Below, piece by piece: positions 9,225-16,954 of a stretch of 58,282 bases of DNA (the first letter of the stretch is position 1; each line of letters opens with the position of its first letter). Below the pieces are notes generated by a model. That model did not search any database. It had not been told where the DNA came from and saw only the letters and a list, made by a program, of their open reading frames with translations. Origin of the DNA: Dysgonomonas sp. 520 (GTDB lineage: Bacteria > Bacteroidota > Bacteroidia > Bacteroidales > Dysgonomonadaceae); assembly GCF_010501095.1 (NCBI RefSeq), contig NZ_QVMP01000022.1, positions 7,403-65,684 on the forward strand. The letters run 5' to 3'. The translations under genes and the position numbers were made by a program.

Positions 9225-10721
9225 TCAGTTAGCCACCAATTGAACCACAATTAACCGTCCGCCATCTTCTTTCGACAACAATATCTGCTTGTTATCGGTC
9301 AATTCAACGGCTTCATTTATTCCTATTTTCTTTCCTTCGCTCTTATCTTCCAAATCGGTCAGGCGTTGATTTATCAGTAACCACTTTCCATGATGGAAAA
9401 CAAAATATCCCACAGGCTTTTTCTGTTCATCTGTCAATTTCTCGTTCGGCGACAGGTTCCTGTTCACATGCCAGGGATAAAGATACTGATTATGATACAC
9501 CATCAAACGATAATTGTCGGGCGTAAAGGTTCCCTCGCGTCGGGAAGAATAAAGATTCAAAATCGGCAGTTGACCTTTATAGTCAGTTCCGCAGAAAGGG
9601 CACCGGGGTTTAGTTGAGTTATCAAATACAAACCATTTGTGCCAACACTTCGGATTCTGGCAAGGCTGCATCAGGTCAACAGTCTTCAACAGTCCTTCTT
9701 CCCACTCATTTGCTGTCGGGCGCAATGTGGGATTATGCAATCCGTCAATAAATGCCCTATTGAACAAATCCTTAAGATAAGGGCCACAAACCGTATAGGG
9801 AATCTTCGCAGGATCGCCCTGTGGCAATTGCGTAGGGTGAAGCTGGTTTGCCTTCACTCTATTGGAAGCATCGGTAGGATGCTCAATAAACAAAGCCTTA
9901 GAACCCATCGACAGTTCCTCGTCTTTTGTCGAATCGAGGTCGTTCACCTTGCCACCACGCAAAGGATGCCTGTAGAGAAGGTACATATAAATCATTACTG
10001 CCAATGCGTGCCTGTCTGTTGCAATGCTGGGCAATTTGCGGGCAGGGTCTTTTATATCCAAATGCTTGGAGGCTATCACTTCTGGTGCAATGAAATCGGG
10101 TGTGCCAAGCACATCGGGCGGAAACTTGCCCGGAACCACCAATCCATCAATATCGATGATAGACGCTGCTCCCGAAGTCGGGTCTATCAACACGTTTTTA
10201 TACGATAAATCGGAATGTGCCAATCCCGCAGCATGCAGGCGTTTCACTGCACGGCTTATGCGTATACATATCTGAAAATATTTGAACCAATCGCCTTTTT
10301 CCTGAGGAGCAAGGAAACGGTTTTGATTTTTAGCCGATGCAAACCACTTACCTTCTTTCTCTCTCCCTTTGATGCCCAGAAAGTCGTCGTTTACAGAACC
10401 ATACTTAAAGAAATAGCGGCTCTGATAGGTAGGGCAAACGATACCCAGCTTTCCTTTGTATTCGACAATTTTTGTTGGCCAACAAAACAGGTCTTTCCAA
10501 TAGTCTCCCCCTTGCTGATTGAAAATCCGCTCACGATATATGCCGGTTATGTTTTCCAGACGGTCTTTTGCATTGAAATCCTGCTTATCCCTGAAAAAAC
10601 CGACCACATACGATTTGTCGGGACTGAAATAGACATCTTTCATTCCTCCGGAACCGATAATATTATCTACAAATTCGACATCGGAACCGTCAGTTGCTTT
10701 TATTTTAATTGTATTTGCCAT
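9225..10721 (-). CDS. Ter-locus protein kinase with C-terminal zinc ribbon
   Basis: A 498-residue eukaryote-like kinase. It has a glycine loop GSGGMKDVY (23-31), catalytic loop HSDLSYKN (169-176), DIDG (190-193) at the DFG position and an APE-like FIAPEV (about 210-215). The usual VAIK lysine strand reads VVGFF (39-43) with no Lys, so ATP binding may use another residue. Residues 354-378 form a CxxxxC...CxxC zinc ribbon, followed by a beta-rich C-terminal domain (about 390-498) that could be FHA-like. Kinases of this form sit beside TerY-type VWA and PP2C genes in Ter systems. The PP2C gene is 82 bases upstream, so the two probably act on the same targets. Confidence 0.87.
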   Translation of the reverse strand: MANTIKIKATDGSDVEFVDNIIGSGGMKDVYFSPDKSYVVGFFRDKQDFNAKDRLENITGIYRERIFNQQGGDYWKDLFCWPTKIVEYKGKLGIVCPTYQSRYFFKYGSVNDDFLGIKGREKEGKWFASAKNQNRFLAPQEKGDWFKYFQICIRISRAVKRLHAAGLAHSDLSYKNVLIDPTSGAASIIDIDGLVVPGKFPPDVLGTPDFIAPEVIASKHLDIKDPARKLPSIATDRHALAVMIYMYLLYRHPLRGGKVNDLDSTKDEELSMGSKALFIEHPTDASNRVKANQLHPTQLPQGDPAKIPYTVCGPYLKDLFNRAFIDGLHNPTLRPTANEWEEGLLKTVDLMQPCQNPKCWHKWFVFDNSTKPRCPFCGTDYKGQLPILNLYSSRREGTFTPDNYRLMVYHNQYLYPWHVNRNLSPNEKLTDEQKKPVGYFVFHHGKWLLINQRLTDLEDKSEGKKIGINEAVELTDNKQILLSKEDGGRLIVVQLVAN

Positions 10722-10769
10722 TATAGTTACGAGTTACGAGTAAACAAGTTACAAGTTTTTATTACCATT

Positions 10770-10801
10770 CTCCTCCCTTTTGAGGAGGCAGGGAGGGGTG
10801 T
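10770..10801. repeat. CCTCCC/GGGAGG hairpin repeat
   Basis: CTCCTCCCTTTTGAGGAGGCAGGGAGG in the PP2C-kinase gap, related to the 9192 element. The bases just before it (10725-10760) are a TAACTCGTAAC-type repeat also seen at 19301, 25210, 37080 and 41615. Confidence 0.5.
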
Positions 10802-10803
10802 GC

Positions 10804-12396
10804 TTAGTACAATATTGCAATCGTGCGGTCGTCATGATTACCCGGCGACCAAAAATCGAGCCACGCTAACAATTGATTGGAACAATCCACATCGTTTTCA
10901 AAATCAACCTCCTTGCTCAAGTCTTCCCACAAGCTGTTCCATTTTTCTATTCGCATCAGGTTTGCGTCTGTTTCAAACTTCGGATCGGTTATCCCGTCGG
11001 TCATAAGCACCAATGCTGTGAAATCATCCACTAATCCGAAACGCAAACGGCGATATATCTCAGCCGGTTGTATGATTTCGGGCATTGTAAGGAAGCGTGT
11101 TTGTCCGGCAAATTCTCCGCCATCCGGTTCGCCCATCACTTTCAGGAATTGTGTATTTTTATCGTAAATGCCAATGCCTCCGTCACCAACCCAAAAACTG
11201 GCGACAAACCACCCGAATTTGAATTTTTTGCATATTGTCATCAACAAAGTAGTTGAAAAATCCCGTAATTCGCTGTCCGAATTCTTCGCTTCTTCTTCTA
11301 TGTTCTTGTAAGATTTAAAAACAGCAGCACCTAAAACCTGATAAATCAAGTCTCCTACTTTCTTTCTGTTTTCTTGTGAATCTTCTTTCTTAAACCCGGC
11401 AATCAATTGCTCCAAGTTATCGGAAGAAACTTCCAAAGCCTTCCGGCAGACATCAATTGTTGTGTGGCAAGCTATCTCGGAACCTCTGCGTGAATATTTA
11501 GCCGAACCTGCACCATCGGCAACAACCAGCACATACCATTCGTTTTTTTCATCGAAATGGAATGCAAAATCATCATCCCGTGGACTTCCCCCATGAGCAT
11601 GAGAACGCCCCCTCTGGCTCGCAGCAACCATGTCTTTACGTTCTTCCTTCCTCAATCCGAGGAATCCGCTTTTTGCCCCTACTTTCCGAAAGGCTTTGTC
11701 GCAATCCGGTTTATAGAAGGGAATATCGGTGGAGGTGGGCGTATTATTCCACAACGAACGGGGGTCGGGATTCACAACCAACGTCAAATCTCGTTGAAAG
11801 GTTGGGCGGCCCTCTGTCCAATCAATATGCCTGTAATGCCAGGTAATCTTATGGTCGCCCGATTTGGTAGGTATGCCCTTTATCGTATTATCTGCCTTAT
11901 CGAACTCCAAGCCTAAAGCCTCTAATCCGTCGAACCAAAATTCGCCGATATGATTCGCCTGAATGAAGTCAGGATCGACAGAAAAATTGTAAGGTTGATT
12001 CACTTTCGCATTTTGCAGGGTAAAATGCTTACTGCGAACAGTTTCGGCAAAAGCATTATCCCTTGCTTGTTGCTTTTCGTCTTCGTTCATTGGCACACTG
12101 TAATCGGAAAATTTTGCCATATCATCTGTTTTTGATGTATCTTCAGCTAACGGGTCGTCCAACAAGTCGGACGATTTGAGAGGAATATCTTCTTCTACAT
12201 AAAATATTTCTTCGATAATATTTTCATCTATCGGATTCCGGGTTTCATCGGATTTTGTTTCATCAGCTTCTTTCGGCAGGTTGTCTTTCTTTGCCGAAAG
12301 AAAGTCTATTACCTCCGCCTGATTCAGGAAACGCAAAGCCTCTTCGTTCGTTTCGAACAATACGCCGATGCTTTCCAGATATTCTTTTATTGTCAT
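10804..12396 (-). CDS. PP2C-family protein phosphatase with Ig-like domain
   Basis: A 530-residue protein. Residues 1-100 are acidic and probably disordered. Residues about 125-210 look like a putative Ig/cadherin-type domain (GIPTKSGDHKITW, then a closing strand). From about 235 onward it is a PP2C metal-dependent phosphatase. Metal-site motifs are RDDDF (273-277), VADGAGSAK (292-300), VGDGGIG, LMTDGITDP and the closing HDDRTIAIL (521-529). It should remove phosphate from Ser/Thr in the cytoplasm, most likely reversing the neighbouring kinase. Six bases separate it from the upstream VWA gene. The Ig-like domain in a protein without a signal peptide is unusual and may bind partner proteins. 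Confidence 0.87.
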   Translation of the reverse strand: MTIKEYLESIGVLFETNEEALRFLNQAEVIDFLSAKKDNLPKEADETKSDETRNPIDENIIEEIFYVEEDIPLKSSDLLDDPLAEDTSKTDDMAKFSDYSVPMNEDEKQQARDNAFAETVRSKHFTLQNAKVNQPYNFSVDPDFIQANHIGEFWFDGLEALGLEFDKADNTIKGIPTKSGDHKITWHYRHIDWTEGRPTFQRDLTLVVNPDPRSLWNNTPTSTDIPFYKPDCDKAFRKVGAKSGFLGLRKEERKDMVAASQRGRSHAHGGSPRDDDFAFHFDEKNEWYVLVVADGAGSAKYSRRGSEIACHTTIDVCRKALEVSSDNLEQLIAGFKKEDSQENRKKVGDLIYQVLGAAVFKSYKNIEEEAKNSDSELRDFSTTLLMTICKKFKFGWFVASFWVGDGGIGIYDKNTQFLKVMGEPDGGEFAGQTRFLTMPEIIQPAEIYRRLRFGLVDDFTALVLMTDGITDPKFETDANLMRIEKWNSLWEDLSKEVDFENDVDCSNQLLAWLDFWSPGNHDDRTIAILY

Positions 12397-12402
12397 ACAG
12401 GG

Positions 12403-13446
12403 TTATCCTCTTGTTCTTGTTATATCGGAATTGCCTTCGGCAAAACCAAACTTAGCCTGCGAACCACACCAAGGGCATTTACTCATTTCTTCATCGCCCA
12501 CACACATGATATTTCCGCAACGGCAAACCGAAAATCCATACTGGTTGCCGCAGCACGGGCAAGTGGGGAATCCGGTCAGTTCGGATGTATTAACCGTTTT
12601 TCCTGTCTGGTAAATGTCTGCCAGATCGAAGTATGAATTGTCGATAGGATATGAACCTACCAAATGATAGCCTTGATTTATTCCATATTCGGAATAATGC
12701 CCCGACCCTGCATTTCGCAGATACTTCATCAAATAGGGGCGAGCCGTTTTCTGGCATTTACCCAACATCACGGCAAAATTTTCATCTATGGTAAGTTGAT
12801 TCATCTCTTCTTCAATTTTGCTCAGAAAATCGTCTGTGATGGGCGCGAGCTTCAGTTCGTCCGAGTTGAGTTCATTCACACCCACACTGCTTGTTTTGAT
12901 AGATGCTGTAATCCATTTGAAGAACGAGCGGAAAGATTCTGCATCTGTATTCTTAAGTTGCAAAACGTTGTCCGTAATCTTGCCAAGTATGTTTGTGTCC
13001 ATATTTTGACCTAGGGATATGGCTATCAGATTGGCAGACTGGCGGTATTTGCTGTTCCACTTGTCAAAAGCATTATCGTACTTATCAGTAGGATTTCCAT
13101 CGGTGAAAAGAAATATGATCGGTTTCCAGTCGCCTTTAGCCTCCATAGTGGTTTTGTTTATGGAAGTATCTATATCATCCATCAGGAAGTTCATTGCCGT
13201 GCCCAGTGATGTACCTCCACCGATAGGTATTTTTGGAGGATAGAAGTTATACAATTCGACCAACGGTGTCAGTTTTTTCGCTCTTCCGGCAAAAACGATG
13301 ATCGAAACATAAACCGTTTCAAGGGCATACGGGTCTGTTCGTAATTCCTTTATGATGGTTGCTATACCATCCTGTACCTGATCGATCGGGTCTCCGACCA
13401 TAGACTCAGATACATCAATCAAAAAATAGATAGGAAGTCTTCTCAT
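12403..13446 (-). CDS. VWA-domain protein (TerY-like) with C-terminal zinc ribbon
   Basis: A 347-residue protein. The VWA domain covers about 1-200 with MIDAS residues DVSES (11-15), GGGTSLG (Thr79) and FTDGNP (Asp116). Residues about 290-335 contain CPCCG, CRCGNIMC and CPWCG, a double zinc ribbon of the TerY C-terminal type. VWA domains bind a metal and a partner acidic residue, so this is a likely scaffold for the kinase and phosphatase next to it. It is the largest of three VWA paralogues in the locus and the only one with the zinc ribbons. It lies six bases upstream of the PP2C gene. Confidence 0.9.
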   Translation of the reverse strand: MRRLPIYFLIDVSESMVGDPIDQVQDGIATIIKELRTDPYALETVYVSIIVFAGRAKKLTPLVELYNFYPPKIPIGGGTSLGTAMNFLMDDIDTSINKTTMEAKGDWKPIIFLFTDGNPTDKYDNAFDKWNSKYRQSANLIAISLGQNMDTNILGKITDNVLQLKNTDAESFRSFFKWITASIKTSSVGVNELNSDELKLAPITDDFLSKIEEEMNQLTIDENFAVMLGKCQKTARPYLMKYLRNAGSGHYSEYGINQGYHLVGSYPIDNSYFDLADIYQTGKTVNTSELTGFPTCPCCGNQYGFSVCRCGNIMCVGDEEMSKCPWCGSQAKFGFAEGNSDITRTRG

Positions 13447-13454
13447 AATTCTTT

Positions 13455-13880
13455 TTATTCCTGATTATTTCTATTAATCATGTCATTCATACCATAACCG
13501 TTATTTCTTCCATTATCAAGGTTATATCCTCCCGTGTTGGTTGCATTTTCGTCATATTGAGCTCCTTCTGTCAGGCTGAGAGATGCCATCACTTCATCCG
13601 TAACATTTTTTCCTGCGAATGCATAGTAAAATGCTTGAAAGGTGTAGATCGGTCCCCAAGGTAATCCCCACCATCCCATGATAAGGCTTATTAAAAAATA
13701 GGGCCAACCTTTGGCTATCTTCGCATCTCCCGGTTTAACGAAATGTATACTACTCGATCTCTTATAACTAACAACCAACAAAGAAATTACATAAGTAAAG
13801 ATCACGAATTTAGCACCATTATCTAATTCTCTTCTAATGTCGTTTACCGACATATTTTCAATTCCTTTAATTTGTGACAT
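13455..13880 (-). CDS. Small membrane protein of the Ter locus, unknown function
   Basis: A 141-residue protein with two predicted membrane segments (about 24-40 and 65-90). The second contains the Trp-rich stretch GWWGLPWGPIYTFQAFYYAF. An N-terminal amphipathic part and a Gly/Asn-rich C-terminal tail (115-141) flank them. I do not recognise the family. Eight bases separate it from the VWA-zinc-ribbon gene and it lies between VWA genes, so it may anchor the soluble VWA complex to the membrane. That role is inferred from position only. Confidence 0.75.
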   Translation of the reverse strand: MSQIKGIENMSVNDIRRELDNGAKFVIFTYVISLLVVSYKRSSSIHFVKPGDAKIAKGWPYFLISLIMGWWGLPWGPIYTFQAFYYAFAGKNVTDEVMASLSLTEGAQYDENATNTGGYNLDNGRNNGYGMNDMINRNNQE

Positions 13881-13925
13881 AATAAAAATTGTGTAAAAGT
13901 TTTGCTTATAAAGTTTGTTGTATTT

Positions 13926-14561
13926 TCAGATTATCGTATGCACTTCCGGCGGTGGCGGTGGAAGCTGCATTTCGTCGCTTGCGCCAACACTCCTGTTGCC
14001 CACACTCACCGATGCCGACACCCATTTGAAAAACTGACGGAATGTGGAACTATCTGTCGTATCCAGCGAATAGACCTGATCAGTCAATAATTGCAAAGGT
14101 CGCACATCTGCTTTCGCTCCTGCTGCACAGGCAATGATACTGCCAAAATTCCGTTTCTTTACTTCGGGTATCATCTGGTTATATTTTTGAAGGTCTGAAG
14201 GCTTGCCGTCAGTCATGATAAACAAAAGGGGCATCCAGTCACCTTTTTGTTCGGAGGTACTCACCAATACTTCCGAATCTACTTTCTTGCAAAGCAATTC
14301 CAAAGCCTCGCCCAGATGAGTAGGACCCGACTCCGGAGTTGTTATTTCGGGCAATTGCAATGCTTCCAATTCAGTCAGAGGAAGTATTTGTTTCACGTCC
14401 CTGTCGAAGGTTATAATACTCATATGCACCGATTCGAGTGCAAAAGGGTCTTGACGCAGGCTTGAAATCATGGCTTCCAAACCCACTTTAACCGATTCGA
14501 TAGGTTCTCCCCGCATCGAACCGGAGGTATCTAGTAATAAATAAACTGGTAATCGTCTCAT
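13926..14561 (-). CDS. VWA-domain protein (TerY-like), short form
   Basis: A 211-residue single VWA domain with a complete MIDAS: DTSGS (11-15), a Thr in SGPTHLGE, and an MTDGKPSD segment. It closes with a proline-rich tail, LPPPPPEVHTII. The paralogue at 14719-15357 ends in the same way, while the 347-residue paralogue has zinc ribbons instead. TerY proteins are cytoplasmic partners of TerD-type proteins and associated kinases. The conserved proline tail could be a docking peptide. Confidence 0.9.
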   Translation of the reverse strand: MRRLPVYLLLDTSGSMRGEPIESVKVGLEAMISSLRQDPFALESVHMSIITFDRDVKQILPLTELEALQLPEITTPESGPTHLGEALELLCKKVDSEVLVSTSEQKGDWMPLLFIMTDGKPSDLQKYNQMIPEVKKRNFGSIIACAAGAKADVRPLQLLTDQVYSLDTTDSSTFRQFFKWVSASVSVGNRSVGASDEMQLPPPPPEVHTII

Positions 14562-14632
14562 ATTTTAATATGATAATATCATTATTTTTTTAGGTAAACT
14601 GTTATTTACTTTTCATGTCATTTAACATCGTT

Positions 14633-14700
14633 TGTCATTCTGAACGAATGTGAAGAATCTTTGTTAATACATAGATCCTTCGTTGCACTCAGGATGACAA
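14633..14700. repeat. TGTCATTCTGA hairpin repeat
   Basis: Long imperfect hairpin from TGTCATTCTGAACGAATGTG to CACTCAGGATGACA with AGAATCT/AGATCCTT inner arms. It is the same family as the end module of the composite repeats and as the core of MITE family A. It fills the gap between two VWA genes of the Ter block and could attenuate readthrough. Confidence 0.85.
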
Positions 14701-14718
14701 AAACCAATTCTCTACTAT

Positions 14719-15357
14719 CTACACCACAATATTCACTTCCGGTGGCGGTGGCGGCAATTCGCTCAAGCCTGTAACCTCCTGACCACTAGACTCAATTTTC
14801 TGACTGCCTAAACTCACCGAAGCAGACACCCACTTGAAGAATGCCCTGATAGTAGCACTGTCGGCCGTATCAAGCTGCACAACGACATCGGTAATGTCGC
14901 CCAACACCTGAGTATTGGCATGCTGACCGGCTGCACAAGCCACCACAATACCAAACTTTTGCTTTTTAAACTCTGCTAAACCTTTACGCCAATCGTCTGT
15001 CGGCTCTCCGTCTGTCATGATGAAAACAAGAGGTTTCCAGTCGCCTTTTTGTTCCAGTGTGGTTTTGGTTACTTCCGCATCAGCCCTCTTTGCCAACAAT
15101 GACAAAGCATCACCCAAAGAGGTTGTTCCCGTTGCCTGAATGTCGGGCATCTGAAATACGGACAATTCCGTTAGTGGTACAATCTGTTGGGCGTTAGTAT
15201 TAAAAGTGATGACGCTCAGGTATGCCGTCTCCAAAGCATAAGGATCTTGACGCAAAGAGGATACCAGCACTTGTATCCCATTCTTCACAGCCTCGATAGG
15301 TTCTCCCGTCATCGAACCGGAGGTATCGAGCAGTAAATAAACCGGTAGTTTTCTCAT
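14719..15357 (-). CDS. VWA-domain protein (TerY-like), short form
   Basis: A 212-residue single VWA domain with MIDAS DTSGS (11-15), GTTSLGDA and MTDGEPTD. It is similar along its whole length to the protein at 13926-14561, so the pair is a tandem duplication. The C-terminus is ELPPPPPEVNIVV, again the proline-rich tail. It lies 13 bases after the RAYT stop in the transcription direction. The likely role is metal-dependent protein binding within the Ter complex. Confidence 0.9.
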   Translation of the reverse strand: MRKLPVYLLLDTSGSMTGEPIEAVKNGIQVLVSSLRQDPYALETAYLSVITFNTNAQQIVPLTELSVFQMPDIQATGTTSLGDALSLLAKRADAEVTKTTLEQKGDWKPLVFIMTDGEPTDDWRKGLAEFKKQKFGIVVACAAGQHANTQVLGDITDVVVQLDTADSATIRAFFKWVSASVSLGSQKIESSGQEVTGLSELPPPPPEVNIVV

Positions 15358-15370
15358 ATTTTGTATTCTA

Positions 15371-15925
15371 TTAATAATTTACATAATAATTATCTGTAAC
15401 CCAATTTTCAGGATTGGATTGTATATAGTTTATGATCTTTGCACAAGACACATCATTGCGAATGATGTGTTCGTAATAGTTTCGTTGCCAGAGTTTATGC
15501 CCCATTGCTTTATTCACTTTATTGCATTTTTTAGTTGTAACAGACTTAAATACACAAATAATATCTGCCAATGTAGGGGCAGGGCTCTGCTCTGCCCGCA
15601 GTTCGACAATTCCGTGAAAATGGTTCGGCATTATTACAAATTCATGTAACCTGATATCTATAAAACGGTCAGATAATGCTAACCATTCATCATAAATAAC
15701 TTCTCCTAATTCCGACAATATAATAAAAGGGTGATGGGCGGCATTTCGGGCGGAGTAGAACCCCGCCCCTACATCGTTAACTTCGTCCTGCCCATCTACA
15801 TCCGCCACCTTGCCAAACAAACATTTCATATCCTGCGTACAGATAGTAACAAAGTACAATCCCTCACAAGAATAATCATATCCTTGCAAACGTACAGTTT
15901 TTCTATTAGGTAATGTTTGGTTCAT
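15371..15925 (-). CDS. REP-associated tyrosine transposase (RAYT, Y1_Tnp)
   Basis: A 184-residue protein of the IS200-like/RAYT group. It has an FVTICTQ strand, HUH motif MPNHFHGIV (His102 and His104) and the catalytic-Tyr region NYYEHIIRND (Tyr150/151). RAYTs nick single-stranded REP hairpins that carry a 5' GTAG/GGAG tetranucleotide. Residues about 52-60 (VGAGFYSAR) and 110-118 are encoded by two GTAG-headed hairpins (15747-15772 and 15573-15598), so REPs have entered its own gene without breaking the frame. No flanking inverted repeats or target duplication mark it as an IS. It interrupts the Ter block between the coiled-coil gene and the VWA genes. Confidence 0.9.
   Translation of the reverse strand: MNQTLPNRKTVRLQGYDYSCEGLYFVTICTQDMKCLFGKVADVDGQDEVNDVGAGFYSARNAAHHPFIILSELGEVIYDEWLALSDRFIDIRLHEFVIMPNHFHGIVELRAEQSPAPTLADIICVFKSVTTKKCNKVNKAMGHKLWQRNYYEHIIRNDVSCAKIINYIQSNPENWVTDNYYVNY
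15573..15598 (+). repeat. REP hairpin inside the RAYT gene (2)
   Basis: GTAG followed by the hairpin GGGCAGGGCTCTGCTCTGCCC. On the coding strand it is read in frame as roughly RAEQSPAPT between the HUH motif and the LADIICVFKS helix. Confidence 0.9.
15747..15772 (-). repeat. REP hairpin inside the RAYT gene (1)
   Basis: On the minus strand GTAG is followed by GGGCGGGGTTCTACTCCGCCC. It is read in frame as VGAGFYSAR, upstream of the HUH motif. The same hairpin type occurs intergenically at 3170, 36220 and 42200. Confidence 0.9.
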
Positions 15926-15931
15926 TTTATT

Positions 15932-15971
15932 CGCCCCTACTTTACGAGCAGAGCAGAGCCCTGCCCCTTAC
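15932..15971. repeat. REP hairpins upstream of the RAYT gene
   Basis: CGCCCCTAC (reverse GTAGGGGCG) overlaps a second hairpin GAGCAGAGCAGAGCCCTGCCCCTTAC. They occupy the gap before the RAYT start, where RAYT genes commonly have flanking REPs. Confidence 0.8.
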
Positions 15972-15984
15972 AACTTCCCTTTCC

Positions 15985-16947
15985 TCAAATCATTTTTGTT
16001 TCAAGCATTGCTTTCAAAATATTAGCTTGTGTATCAATATCTTCGAGCGACGCCAGAAAATCAATTCCTGTTATCACTTTATAATCTTCATCCAACAATT
16101 CAGATATTTCGTACGAAAGGTACTTGTGTGTGTTCTTTATATTCGTTTCCAATTTGGAATTCTTCTTCGTCAAACTTTTTATGGCTTGCGCTTTTTTCGA
16201 CATTTCTTCCACCCATTTTTCGTGAGGAAACAAATCGATGTCGCACTTCAGAAATAAATTTTTTACTGGCCAATAGAGAAAATAAATGTCTTTTTCCTGT
16301 ATTTTATATATTTCCAGAAGAATGGGATATACTTTCACTCCGGCAAAAAATCTCACATCGAAGTTTGCCTGCCCCAATTCGAGCAGCAATTGCTTATCAA
16401 CAACAGCATAAGGATTGCGGTAAACTTTGCTTTTATCGTACATAATCAGCTTGTCTACAATTTCCTGCTCCGATTCGAAAAAATGGTCTTTATAAAAATT
16501 TATACTGAACGAGTTGATGTCTTCCTTGAACGGGTAATCAGTAGATTTATAATAAATTGCCGTATACAAATCCCGCAACGATTTCGACATCCTGACTGTC
16601 TGTTTTTGAGCTTCGGCATCAAATCCTCCATCCTGCACTATCCGTTGTTTTATCTTCTCTATCATTTCGTTGTTAAGCTCCATTTCGTGCTTATACATAC
16701 CCACGATACGTTCATTCTTCACCTTTATTTTTTCGAGAAGATTAATCAGTGTGTCTGAGAACTGGAGGTGAAACAATTCCAGTTTGTTGATGTCTATGTC
16801 GGCATTGTCTTCAAATAATTTATGGATAATCTTACTTTGCAAGCATATTTTTATCAAGGTTGGCTCTTCAAAAAAAGCAGCCAACTCCGAAAGTTTCCAG
16901 ATCACCTCGTTCGATTTATCTAATATCTCTTGCCTCAAATTATCCAT
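15985..16947 (-). CDS. Ter-locus helical protein, unknown function
   Basis: A 320-residue, almost wholly helical, Lys/Glu/Ile-rich protein without signal peptide or membrane segment. I do not recognise a domain. It starts 7 bases after the TelA stop, so the two are co-transcribed and probably interact. Similar-sized coiled-coil or helical proteins next to TelA are described as accessory components of Ter systems, but I cannot match this one to a named family. It may work at the membrane face with TelA. Confidence 0.75.
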   Translation of the reverse strand: MDNLRQEILDKSNEVIWKLSELAAFFEEPTLIKICLQSKIIHKLFEDNADIDINKLELFHLQFSDTLINLLEKIKVKNERIVGMYKHEMELNNEMIEKIKQRIVQDGGFDAEAQKQTVRMSKSLRDLYTAIYYKSTDYPFKEDINSFSINFYKDHFFESEQEIVDKLIMYDKSKVYRNPYAVVDKQLLLELGQANFDVRFFAGVKVYPILLEIYKIQEKDIYFLYWPVKNLFLKCDIDLFPHEKWVEEMSKKAQAIKSLTKKNSKLETNIKNTHKYLSYEISELLDEDYKVITGIDFLASLEDIDTQANILKAMLETKMI

Positions 16948-16954
16948 AGATGGA

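Noticed and set aside
14380-14400. Possible parS half-site TGTTTCACGTCC
   Set aside because: Only half of TGTTTCACGTGAAACA matches and it is inside a VWA gene, so chance similarity is more likely.
15371-15925. RAYT gene as a complete insertion sequence
   Set aside because: No inverted ends or target duplication were found at its borders. It looks like a single-copy RAYT gene with adjoining REPs.
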